From an uncultured Eubacterium sp. (GTDB taxonomy: Bacteria; Bacillota_A; Clostridia; Lachnospirales; Lachnospiraceae): a stretch of DNA of 13,774 nucleotides. Positions 7,001-13,655 of this stretch are shown piece by piece; position 1 is the first letter of the stretch; each line of letters begins with the position of its first letter. Made by a program: the position numbers and the translations under genes. The notes below the pieces were generated by a model. The model did not search any database, was not told the DNA's origin, and worked only from the letters and a program-made list of their open reading frames with translations. Location of the stretch: contig CAOKJJ010000142.1 in assembly GCA_948468465.1 (NCBI GenBank), positions 1 through 13,774 of the forward strand. Reading direction: 5' to 3'.

Positions 7001-8302
7001 TTAGTTTTTATGCCTATATATTACAAATCCGAGCAGCGCAGTCAAAAATTCTGTGATCGGATAAGTAAGCCAGACTCCCGTCATGTTCCATAAAGCAGAC
7101 AATAAAAATGCCATAGGAATAATCAGAATCAATCCCCTTAATATCGAAAGTATATGGGCAGGCAGCGCTTCTTCTACAGAAGTAAAAAAGGTTGCTAAAA
7201 TAATATTATATCCGACAAACGGAATAGATATAAAATATAACTTTAACCCCGTTACGGAAATTTGCTGCAGCGTCAAATTATTTTCACTATTGAAAACAGC
7301 GGTAATTGGCTCTGCAAACACAAAAATGAGCAAATAAACAGTAACAGATATGGAGAGCATCGTTACCAGGGCATATTTAAGCACCACTTTTGCCTGTCTG
7401 CGATTCCCGACGCCATAAAAGGTACTGACCAATGGCTGGATACCTTGCGCAATCCCCGTATATACCGCGATGATCACAAGTGAGATATTTGCAACTACTC
7501 CATATGCGGCAACTCCTGTATTTCCCGCTAATTGTAATATAATTGCGTTAAAAGTAATCATTACAATTCCAGAAGATAACTGGGCAATGAAAGACGGAAA
7601 GCCTAATGACAGATCCTGTACGATGATATATTTCCTGATTTTTGTTTTTACAAAATGAAACGTATTCTTTTTTTGGAGCCAGTGCGGAAGCATGATCACA
7701 ATGCTGATAACCGGAGATAATCCTGTGGCAAAAATAGCGCCAAAGATTCCCATTCCCATTGGAAAGATGAAAATATAATCCAACAGGATATTGGCAAAGC
7801 TTCCAATCAGCTGAGCTGCCGTGGGGAGCTGCGGACTGCCGTCGTTTCGGACAAAACAAAGCAGGATATCGTTCAGTATAAACGCGGGCGCAAACAGTAA
7901 CAGCCAATATAAATAAGTAGCTGTCATTTCTAATACGTCTGTGTCAGCCCCTAAGAGTATTGCCATTTGACGAGAGAAAAGCAAACCAGCCAGGACAAAC
8001 ACTCCTGCAAAAATCAAGGCAAGGTATATGGTGTTTGTATAAATCCGGTTAACTTCCTCCGGCCTTTCCTGGCTTTTGCAAACCGAAAATTTTGTTGCAC
8101 CGCCCATACCAAGCATAAGTCCTGTGCCGTGAATAAAATTATATACAGGGATAGCAAGATTCAATGCGGTAAGACCGTTTGTTCCCAGGCCTTTTGATAC
8201 AAAAAATGTGTCGGCTAAAATATAGCAGGATACTCCCAATGTCCCTAAAACACTTAAAATTGTATAGTGGGCAAAATCCCGCGTACAAGATTGTTGTTCC
8301 AT
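7001..8302 (-). CDS. MATE-family efflux transporter, MepA-like
   Basis: A 433-residue inner-membrane exporter of the multidrug and toxic compound extrusion family, driven by a Na+ or H+ gradient. It has about twelve hydrophobic segments in two similar halves. The first helices read ADTFFVSKGLGTNGLTALNL, then GMGGATKFSV, the pattern of MepA-like MATE proteins. Length is normal. The start chosen is ATG at 8302, with AGGAG (complement of 8314-8318) upstream; the spacing of 11 is slightly long. An in-frame GTG at 8312-8314 overlaps the ribosome site, so it is less likely. The gene is transcribed alone, from a strong promoter (8428-8456), through a two-hairpin leader with a terminator that resembles the guanidine-IV riboswitch; if so, guanidine or related cations are a plausible substrate. 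It ends on the hairpin shared with galT. Confidence 0.93.
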   Translation of the reverse strand: MEQQSCTRDFAHYTILSVLGTLGVSCYILADTFFVSKGLGTNGLTALNLAIPVYNFIHGTGLMLGMGGATKFSVCKSQERPEEVNRIYTNTIYLALIFAGVFVLAGLLFSRQMAILLGADTDVLEMTATYLYWLLLFAPAFILNDILLCFVRNDGSPQLPTAAQLIGSFANILLDYIFIFPMGMGIFGAIFATGLSPVISIVIMLPHWLQKKNTFHFVKTKIRKYIIVQDLSLGFPSFIAQLSSGIVMITFNAIILQLAGNTGVAAYGVVANISLVIIAVYTGIAQGIQPLVSTFYGVGNRRQAKVVLKYALVTMLSISVTVYLLIFVFAEPITAVFNSENNLTLQQISVTGLKLYFISIPFVGYNIILATFFTSVEEALPAHILSILRGLILIIPMAFLLSALWNMTGVWLTYPITEFLTALLGFVIYRHKN

Positions 8303-8321
8303 ATGTCGATTCACTCCTGAA

Positions 8322-8408
8322 ATAAAAAATAGCGTCAGAACTTTCTATCTTCAAAGGCCTAACGATAGAAAGCCTGACGCTTAACTCCTTACCCGGCGGC
8401 AAGAAGTG
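8322..8408 (-). promoter_or_regulatory. Two-hairpin leader with terminator, candidate guanidine-IV (mepA) riboswitch
   Basis: On the minus strand, stem P1 pairs ACTTCTT (complement of 8401-8407) with AAGGAGT (complement of 8384-8390) around the loop GCCGCCGGGT. After two bases comes a long second hairpin: AGCGTCAG pairs perfectly with CTGACGCT (8374-8381 with 8331-8338), then CTTTCTATC with GATAGAAAG (8364-8372 with 8341-8349), with loop GTTAGGCCTTTGAA, followed by ATTTTTTATT. The second hairpin is thus an intrinsic terminator ahead of the MATE gene. GCC in loop 1 can pair with GGC in loop 2. Guanidine-IV riboswitches are known to combine two hairpins with a loop-loop contact, the second being the terminator, before mepA-type MATE genes in Clostridia. 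The class assignment is from architecture and context, not an alignment. Confidence 0.7.
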
Positions 8409-8427
8409 TCAATCCATGTCTTTTCGT

Positions 8428-8456
8428 ATTATACAATACAAAAAGGGAAAAATCAA
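8428..8456 (-). promoter_or_regulatory. Promoter of the MATE gene
   Basis: On the minus strand, TTGATT (complement of 8451-8456) and TATAAT (complement of 8428-8433) are 17 nt apart. Transcription would begin near 8421, a few bases before the first hairpin of the leader, which supports the leader being an RNA element. Confidence 0.82.
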
Positions 8457-8544
8457 TAACAAATAAACAATTCTGAAAATTCATTCCAGAGCCGTTTTTG
8501 CACTGTGACAAAAATGTAAGAATGATAAAGAATGTTTTAAATTT

Positions 8545-8566
8545 CTTAAGATATGCTTAAGATATC
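8545..8566 (+). promoter_or_regulatory. 11-bp direct repeat, candidate OmpR-family regulator site
   Basis: CTTAAGATATG (8545-8555) is followed at once by CTTAAGATATC (8556-8566), 10 of 11 identical. It ends ten bases before the -35 of the phospholipid operon promoter. Direct repeats with an 11-base period just upstream of -35 are typical of OmpR/PhoB-family response regulators (PhoP and CiaR sites in Firmicutes look similar). No regulator gene lies in the window. Confidence 0.5.
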
Positions 8567-8576
8567 AAAAAAACAC

Positions 8577-8605
8577 TTGAGGGATTCAAAAAGCCTTGCT
8601 ATACT
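8577..8605 (+). promoter_or_regulatory. Promoter of the phospholipid operon
   Basis: TTGAGG (8577-8582) and TATACT (8600-8605) are 17 nt apart. Transcription would begin near 8612, about 60 bases before the first gene. Confidence 0.72.
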
Positions 8606-8670
8606 TAGTGGCAGAGGATAAGGCTGTATTCATTTACAGCGAAAAACCAGTAAAGTGACAGGAGAGTGAT

Positions 8671-9384
8671 ATGATAAAAAGACAAAAAATTACCATATGG
8701 ATTCCAAAAGAACGTATCGTGCCGTTAGTATTTGCATTTGCGTTTAATATGGCGGTATATGCAGGGGCAAGGATGATTGCGGGTGAGTGGAAGCACTATA
8801 ATATTGAAGGGCCGCTGGATCGGCTGATTCCGTTTTGGGCTCCGTCCGCAGTTATTTATATAGGGTGTTATTTGTTTTGGGTGGTCAATTATATGCTGAT
8901 CGCACAGCAGGAAAAACAGGATATGTGCCGTTTTTTTACAGCTGATTTTTTGTCCAGGATTGTTTGTTTTGGATGCTTTTTACTGTTTCCGACGACGAAT
9001 TTAAGGCCGGCTGTAGAGCCGGACGGATTCTGGAATCAGGTGATGCTGCTTGTCTACAGGATAGATGCGGCTGACAATCTGTTTCCGTCGATTCACTGTC
9101 TTGTCAGCTGGTTTTGTTATATTGGAATCAGAGGCAGGAAAGAAATTCCAATGTGGTATCGGGGCGCATCTTGTGTCATGGCGGTTTTGGTCTGTGTATC
9201 GACGCTGACGACGAAGCAGCATGTGATCATAGACGTGGCAGGCGGAGTGTTGTTAGCGGAGGCTTGCTACTGGATCGCAAAAAAACCGGTGCTGTTTCGA
9301 AATTATGAAAAAGTTTTGGATTTTATAAATGCAAAGATTTTTACGAAAGGAAAAATGGGATGCAGAATAAAAAGAAAGCAATAG
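8671..9384 (+). CDS. PAP2-family membrane phosphatase (operon copy)
   Basis: A 237-residue multi-pass membrane protein of the PAP2 superfamily, first gene of the phospholipid operon. It shows PSIH at 139-142 and Ser177-x6-His184-x3-Asp188 in STLTTKQHVIID, the two catalytic histidine motifs. As in its paralogue at 3092-3820, the lysine of the usual first motif is absent and only LRP (111-113) remains. The motifs sit between helices on the expected outer face. The start ATG 8671 has AGGAG six bases upstream. Its last 25 bases overlap the next gene, so the two are translationally coupled. The neighbours argue for a glycerophospholipid or lipid-phosphate substrate, but that is inference; a role as phosphotransferase is also possible. 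The C-terminus is strongly basic (CRIKRKQ). Confidence 0.85.
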   Translation: MIKRQKITIWIPKERIVPLVFAFAFNMAVYAGARMIAGEWKHYNIEGPLDRLIPFWAPSAVIYIGCYLFWVVNYMLIAQQEKQDMCRFFTADFLSRIVCFGCFLLFPTTNLRPAVEPDGFWNQVMLLVYRIDAADNLFPSIHCLVSWFCYIGIRGRKEIPMWYRGASCVMAVLVCVSTLTTKQHVIIDVAGGVLLAEACYWIAKKPVLFRNYEKVLDFINAKIFTKGKMGCRIKRKQ

Positions 9385-10427
9385 GCAATACAGTCTTTCT
9401 GTTTGTTGTTTTTGCGCTTACCATTTATGGTGTATTTCACGGAGAAGATTTAGGAGCTATGATGCAGGCAATCCGGCAGGCGGATATTCGTTTTCTGGCG
9501 CCGGGTGTCTGTCTGGTTTTGTTTTTTATCTGGGGTGAATCGATTATTATCTGGTATATGATGCGGTCATTTCAGATTGATTTAAAAAAAAGAATTTGCT
9601 TTTTATTTTCTTCGGTTGGATTTTTTTTCAGCTGTATTACACCGTCTGCGACCGGCGGGCAGCCGATGCAGATTTATTACATGAACAAAGAAAAGATACC
9701 GATTCCGGTTGCGACAGTTATTTTAATGATTGTTACGATTACATATAAGCTGGTGCTTGTAGTCATTGGTGTGGGAATTTTGCTGTTTGGCCAGGGATTT
9801 TTACATCATTATCTGGAGAAAATACTTCCGGTCTATTATTTGGGGCTGCTTTTAAATGTTTTTTGCGTCAGTTTTATGACGGTGCTTGTATTTCATCCGG
9901 TTTTGGCTGAAAAAATAATTTTAACAGGCATGGACTGGCTGGAACGGCTGCATTTGTTAAAAAAGAAGCAGTCGCGCAGAGAAAAATTGAAAGCTTCCAT
10001 GGAGGTTTACCGGGAAACGGCGGCTTATTTAAAAGAACATAAAGGGGTTCTTGTATCTGTCATTTTGATTACGTTTATACAGCGTCTGGCTCTGTTTGCG
10101 GTTACGTGGACCGTTTATCTGGCTTTTCGGATGGAAGGCACTCCGATCTGGGATGTTGTGCTTTTGCAGGCGGTTATTTCCGTTTCGGTTGATATGCTGC
10201 CGCTTCCGGGAGGCATGGGGATTAGTGAGTCATTGTTTTTAAAAATATTTGCATCTGTATTTGCATCCGTGACGCTGCCGGCTATGGTCCTTTCCCGCGG
10301 GCTTGGCTATTACAGCCAGCTGTTAATCAGTGCGTTGTTTACGATTGTGGCACAGCTTTATTATACGGCGCGTGAGAGCAGGGAGCAGCGACGCTGTGCG
10401 GCATCAGAAGCAAAAGATCAGGGATAA
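9360..10427 (+). CDS. UPF0104 / LPG-synthase-type transmembrane protein
   Basis: A 355-residue polytopic membrane protein matching the lysylphosphatidylglycerol synthase transmembrane family (UPF0104, YbhN-like), which corresponds to the lipid-flippase half of MprF. The family motifs are visible: SCITPSATGGQPMQIYYM at residues 91-108 and LPLPGGMGISE at 280-290. There is no C-terminal aminoacyl-transfer domain, so it cannot aminoacylate lipid by itself; lipid movement across the membrane is the most reasonable guess. The start ATG 9360 lies inside the end of the PAP2 gene, with AAAGGA at 9346-9351 eight bases before it. An ATG at 9355 is in the PAP2 frame and is not this start. Four 15-bp repeats follow its stop and lead to pssA. 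Its place between a lipid phosphatase and PE synthesis genes suggests it handles the operon's lipid. Confidence 0.88.
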   Translation: MQNKKKAIGNTVFLFVVFALTIYGVFHGEDLGAMMQAIRQADIRFLAPGVCLVLFFIWGESIIIWYMMRSFQIDLKKRICFLFSSVGFFFSCITPSATGGQPMQIYYMNKEKIPIPVATVILMIVTITYKLVLVVIGVGILLFGQGFLHHYLEKILPVYYLGLLLNVFCVSFMTVLVFHPVLAEKIILTGMDWLERLHLLKKKQSRREKLKASMEVYRETAAYLKEHKGVLVSVILITFIQRLALFAVTWTVYLAFRMEGTPIWDVVLLQAVISVSVDMLPLPGGMGISESLFLKIFASVFASVTLPAMVLSRGLGYYSQLLISALFTIVAQLYYTARESREQRRCAASEAKDQG

Positions 10428-10430
10428 AAA

Positions 10431-10490
10431 ATTAGAAATAAAAAGATTAGAGATAAAAAGAATAGAGATAAAAAGAATAGAGATAAAAAG
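10431..10490 (+). repeat. Four 15-bp tandem repeats before pssA
   Basis: Units of the form AATAGAGATAAAAAG occupy 10431-10445, 10446-10460, 10461-10475 and 10476-10490. The last two are identical, and the first two differ from them by one or two bases. A broken fifth unit, ATAGAGGAGA (10491-10500), carries the pssA ribosome site. The tract is almost all purine and fills nearly the whole spacer between the UPF0104 stop and pssA. Confidence 0.93.
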
Positions 10491-10506
10491 ATAGAGGAGA
10501 TACTAC

Positions 10507-11193
10507 ATGCTGGGTGTTTGGGACTATACGGTGATACTTACTTATATCAGCTTTGCGTCGGCTGGAATTGGGATTTTTTGCGCGATATCCATGCGTTTGC
10601 CATGGGCGATTTTTTTCCTGGCATGTTCCGGCCTGTGCGATATGTTTGACGGGAAGATTGCGAGGACAAAAAAAGACCGCACAGAAGATGAGAAAAAATT
10701 TGGCATTCAGATAGATTCGTTATGCGATATCGTCTGTTTTGGAATACTGCCGATGGTGATCTGTTATAAAAGCGGGATGAAGCATATATGCAGCGTTATT
10801 ATATTAGTGCTTTATGGCCTGGCGGGACTTGTGCGGCTGGCGCATTTTAATGTTATGGAAGAAAAGCGGCAGGAACAGACCGATTCTGACAAAAAATATT
10901 ATCATGGGCTGCCGATTACTTCCATGGCGATTGCCCTGCCGCTTTTGTATGTGCTTTCGCCGCTTCTGCCGGGACGCAGGGTGTTTCTCGTTTTGATGCA
11001 TATACTTGTTATGGTAGTAGGGGCATTGTTTATTGTGGATTTTAAGCTTCGAAAGCCTACTGTTTTAGAAATGGTTCTGCTGGCAGGCGTTGTGGCTTTA
11101 TCTGTTGTTATTTTGATTTTTATCGGGCGCAGCTGGTGGGTGTTTATTCATCATTCGAAATTCCCGATGGTAATTTTCAGAAGGCATATATAA
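10507..11193 (+). CDS. pssA: CDP-diacylglycerol--serine O-phosphatidyltransferase
   Basis: This integral membrane enzyme condenses CDP-diacylglycerol with L-serine to give phosphatidylserine and CMP. The 228-residue protein has the CDP-alcohol phosphatidyltransferase signature: Asp45, Asp48-Gly49, Ala52-Arg53, Gly66, Asp70 and Asp74. The stretch between Arg53 and Gly66 is 12 residues (TKKDRTEDEKKF), a few longer than the usual 8-9. About six hydrophobic segments follow. The assignment to serine, not glycerol-phosphate or inositol, rests on the psd gene next downstream, which uses phosphatidylserine. The start ATG 10507 has AGAGGAGA at 10493-10500. Both flanks of the gene are 15-bp tandem repeats, and the stop codon (11191-11193) lies within a degenerate first unit of the downstream array. 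Confidence 0.88.
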   Translation: MLGVWDYTVILTYISFASAGIGIFCAISMRLPWAIFFLACSGLCDMFDGKIARTKKDRTEDEKKFGIQIDSLCDIVCFGILPMVICYKSGMKHICSVIILVLYGLAGLVRLAHFNVMEEKRQEQTDSDKKYYHGLPITSMAIALPLLYVLSPLLPGRRVFLVLMHILVMVVGALFIVDFKLRKPTVLEMVLLAGVVALSVVILIFIGRSWWVFIHHSKFPMVIFRRHI

Positions 11194-11195
11194 GG

Positions 11196-11315
11196 AAAAC
11201 AGATATTACGAAAGCATACATTATGAAACCATACATTATGAAAGCATACATTACGAAAACGTATATTACAAAAACAGATATTATAAAAACATGTATTACG
11301 AAAACAGATATTACA
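11196..11315 (+). repeat. Eight 15-bp tandem repeats between pssA and psd
   Basis: Eight units begin at 11196 and repeat every 15 bases to 11315; typical units are AAAACAGATATTACG and AAAGCATACATTATG. Units differ by a few bases, with AAA at the start and ATT at positions 10-12 always kept. A degenerate unit precedes them (11181-11195, containing the pssA stop), and a ninth (11316-11330, AAAATGAAAGGAGAC) contains the psd ribosome site. The sequence differs from that of the array before pssA, although the period is the same. Confidence 0.93.
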
Positions 11316-11335
11316 AAAATGAAAGGAGACAGCCT

Positions 11336-12223
11336 ATGCATTTGACCGCAGACCGAAAAGGAAAAATAGAAAGGGAGCATTCCCTGCAGGACCGCCTGCT
11401 GGAGGTGTTGTATGGCTGCAAAGTCGGGCGGATGCTTGTGCGGCCGCTCATATCACCGCAGGTTTCAAGAGTTTGCGCCGCGTATTTGTCGTCCAGGGCT
11501 TCTGCGTTTTTTATACCGATTTTTATACACTGTCATGCGATTCCAATGGAAGATTATGAACTTGTGGCGTATCATTCGTTTAACGATTTTTTTAAACGGA
11601 AGATTGTAAAGGAAGCCCGCAGCATACAGCAGGAGCCGGAAATATTTGTCAGTCCGTGCGACGGCAGGCTGAGTGTGTATAAAATTGATGATGACTGTGC
11701 ATTTTCCGTCAAGCATACGACATATACAGTGGGAAGTCTGTTAAAAAACCACAGGCTTGCAAAGCGGTTTGCCGGAGGGTTTGTATGGGTATTCCGGCTT
11801 TGTGTCGACGATTACCACAGATATATTTACGCGGATGACGGCGTCGTATCCAGGTATTATAAAATCGCCGGCGTATTCCATACGGTCAATCCGGCGGCGA
11901 ATGAAGCATACCCGATTTATAAGGAAAATACAAGGGAATACTGCCTGTTAAAATCCAGGCATTTTGGGACGATGCTTTTGATGGAAGTAGGAGCGATGCT
12001 TGTCGGGCGGATTGAGAACCGTCCCGGAGAACGCAGCGTGTGCCGGGGAGAGGAAAAAGGAAACTTTGCGTTTGGCGGTTCTACGGTGATTGTACTGACG
12101 CAAAAAGGACAGGTGGTGCCGGACGGGGATATTCTGCGCCATTCGAAAAGCGGGATAGAGACAAAGGTAAAGCTGGGGGAGCATGTAGGCGCAAAGCGTA
12201 GGCGATATGTGAACACACTTTAA
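11336..12223 (+). CDS. psd: Phosphatidylserine decarboxylase proenzyme
   Basis: Psd decarboxylates phosphatidylserine, the product of pssA, to phosphatidylethanolamine at the membrane. It is made as a proenzyme that cuts itself before a serine, which becomes the catalytic pyruvoyl group. The cleavage motif is FGGST at residues 246-250, with Ser249 the expected pyruvoyl precursor, so the chains would be about 248 and 47 residues. Other family marks are SPCDG (Asp109) and DDYHRY (His161), the residues thought to drive self-cleavage. At 295 residues it is normal for clostridial Psd. The start chosen is ATG 11336, with AAAGGAGA at 11322-11329; an in-frame ATG at 11291 falls inside the tandem repeat and has no ribosome site. 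The next gene starts 46 bases after the stop, with no terminator between. Confidence 0.95.
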   Translation: MHLTADRKGKIEREHSLQDRLLEVLYGCKVGRMLVRPLISPQVSRVCAAYLSSRASAFFIPIFIHCHAIPMEDYELVAYHSFNDFFKRKIVKEARSIQQEPEIFVSPCDGRLSVYKIDDDCAFSVKHTTYTVGSLLKNHRLAKRFAGGFVWVFRLCVDDYHRYIYADDGVVSRYYKIAGVFHTVNPAANEAYPIYKENTREYCLLKSRHFGTMLLMEVGAMLVGRIENRPGERSVCRGEEKGNFAFGGSTVIVLTQKGQVVPDGDILRHSKSGIETKVKLGEHVGAKRRRYVNTL

Positions 12224-12269
12224 CAGCAGCGGCAACAGGGGTCGTTATGAAAAATGAAAAGAGGGCAGG

Positions 12270-13592
12270 ATGTTGGAACAGATGACATTATTTGAAAGCA
12301 GTCTGCCGCAGCCTTTGGCTGAGAGGCTGCGGCCGCGTGACCTGGATGAATATGTGGGGCAGACACATTTACTTGGACCTGGCAAAGTACTGCGCCGTTT
12401 AATCGAGAGCGACCAGGTATCTTCCATGATCTTCTGGGGGCCGCCAGGTGTCGGCAAAACGACGCTGGCAAGGATTATAGCAAATCATACAAAGGCTTCA
12501 TTTGTTGATTTTTCAGCAGTGACAAGCGGGATGAAAGAAATCCGCACAGTGATGCAGCAGGCGGAAAATAACCGCAGATACGGAGAAAAAACAATTGTGT
12601 TTGTAGACGAGATCCATCGGTTTAACAAAGCGCAGCAGGACGCGTTTCTTCCGTTTGTTGAAAAAGGCAGCATTATTTTAATCGGCGCCACGACAGAAAA
12701 TCCGTCATTTGAGGTAAACGGCGCTTTGCTGTCCCGCTGCAAAGTATTTGTCCTTAAGGCGCTTGAGACAGCGGAGCTTGTGCAGTTATTGGAACACGCG
12801 TTAAAGGATTCGCGCGGGTTTGGAAATCTGCGTGTCGTGATGGAGCCTTCCATGTGTGAAGCGATCGCGAATTTTGCCAACGGCGACGCGCGCACGGCGT
12901 TATCCACGCTGGAGATGGTCGTTTTAAACGGCGATACGGACGGCGGTACGATTACAGTATCTGCACAGACATTGGAACAGTGTACCTCAAAAAAATCTCT
13001 GTTATACGATAAAAAAGGCGAAGAACACTATAATCTGATCTCAGCGCTGCACAAATCCATGCGCAATTCGGATCCGGACGCGGCGGTTTACTGGCTTGCA
13101 CGCATGCTGGAAGCAGGAGAAGACCCGTTGTATGTAGCCAGACGCATCATCCGGTTCGCGAGTGAGGACGTCGGACTGGCAGACCCGCAGGCATTGCAGA
13201 CAGCAGTGGCTGCTTTTCAGGCGTGCCATTTTATTGGAATGCCGGAGTGTTCGGTGCATCTGACACAGGCAGTGGTGTATATGTCGCTGGCTCCAAAGTC
13301 CAATGCCTTGTATATGGCCTATGAGCATGCGAAAAAGGACGCGCTCGAACAGCTGTCAGAGCCGGTGCCGCTTGTAATCCGCAACGCGGTGACAAAGCTG
13401 ATGAAGGATCTTTCTTATGGCGAAGGCTATCAGTATGCGCATGATACAGAGGAGAAACTGACCTCAATGCAGTGCCTGCCGGATGCCCTTTTGGGAAAGA
13501 CATATTATGAACCGCACGGGCAGGGGCTGGAAGCACAATATAAAAAACGGCTGGAACAGATCAAAGCATGGAAAAAGCGGCAGGAATCGTGA
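12270..13592 (+). CDS. rarA: Replication-associated recombination protein A (RarA/MgsA)
   Basis: RarA is a cytosolic AAA+ ATPase related to clamp loaders, forming tetramers that act at stalled replication forks and single-strand gaps. The 440-residue protein has Walker A GPPGVGKTT at 57-65, Walker B IVFVDEIHR with Asp113-Glu114, the sensor region GATTENPSFEVN, and a C-terminal helical domain with RIIRFASEDVGLADP. The N-terminal PLAERLRPRDLDEYVGQ is the usual RarA opening. Length is normal. The start chosen is ATG 12270, five bases after GAGGG; an ATG at 12285 is possible but less well supported. It follows psd by 46 bases and may be read from the same transcript, although its function is unrelated to lipids. 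No full hairpin terminator follows; the T-run at 13663-13668 belongs to the inverted repeat. Confidence 0.95.
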   Translation: MLEQMTLFESSLPQPLAERLRPRDLDEYVGQTHLLGPGKVLRRLIESDQVSSMIFWGPPGVGKTTLARIIANHTKASFVDFSAVTSGMKEIRTVMQQAENNRRYGEKTIVFVDEIHRFNKAQQDAFLPFVEKGSIILIGATTENPSFEVNGALLSRCKVFVLKALETAELVQLLEHALKDSRGFGNLRVVMEPSMCEAIANFANGDARTALSTLEMVVLNGDTDGGTITVSAQTLEQCTSKKSLLYDKKGEEHYNLISALHKSMRNSDPDAAVYWLARMLEAGEDPLYVARRIIRFASEDVGLADPQALQTAVAAFQACHFIGMPECSVHLTQAVVYMSLAPKSNALYMAYEHAKKDALEQLSEPVPLVIRNAVTKLMKDLSYGEGYQYAHDTEEKLTSMQCLPDALLGKTYYEPHGQGLEAQYKKRLEQIKAWKKRQES

Positions 13593-13655
13593 TCTGCCAA
13601 AGTTATTTACAGTCCCTAAACGGGAGGAACCCTAAAAGAAACATTTTTGACATTT

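Larger units (their letters stand above)
8303..8670. other. Divergent regulatory region, MATE / phospholipid operon
   Basis: This 368-base gap holds, on the minus strand, the MATE ribosome site, riboswitch-like leader and promoter (8456 down to 8303). On the plus strand it holds the direct repeat and promoter of the phospholipid operon (8545-8605) and a leader of about 60 bases. Between 8457 and 8544 I see only A+T-rich sequence with no clear element, and no gene. Confidence 0.75.

Noticed and set aside
10431..11315. CRISPR-like repetition
   Set aside because: The units are contiguous 15-bp repeats without spacers, and no cas gene is present.
11136..11345. Small open frame encoding five-residue repeats (KTDIT-like)
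   Set aside because: It starts inside pssA in another frame, has no ribosome site, and is open only because a 15-bp unit without a stop repeats in frame.
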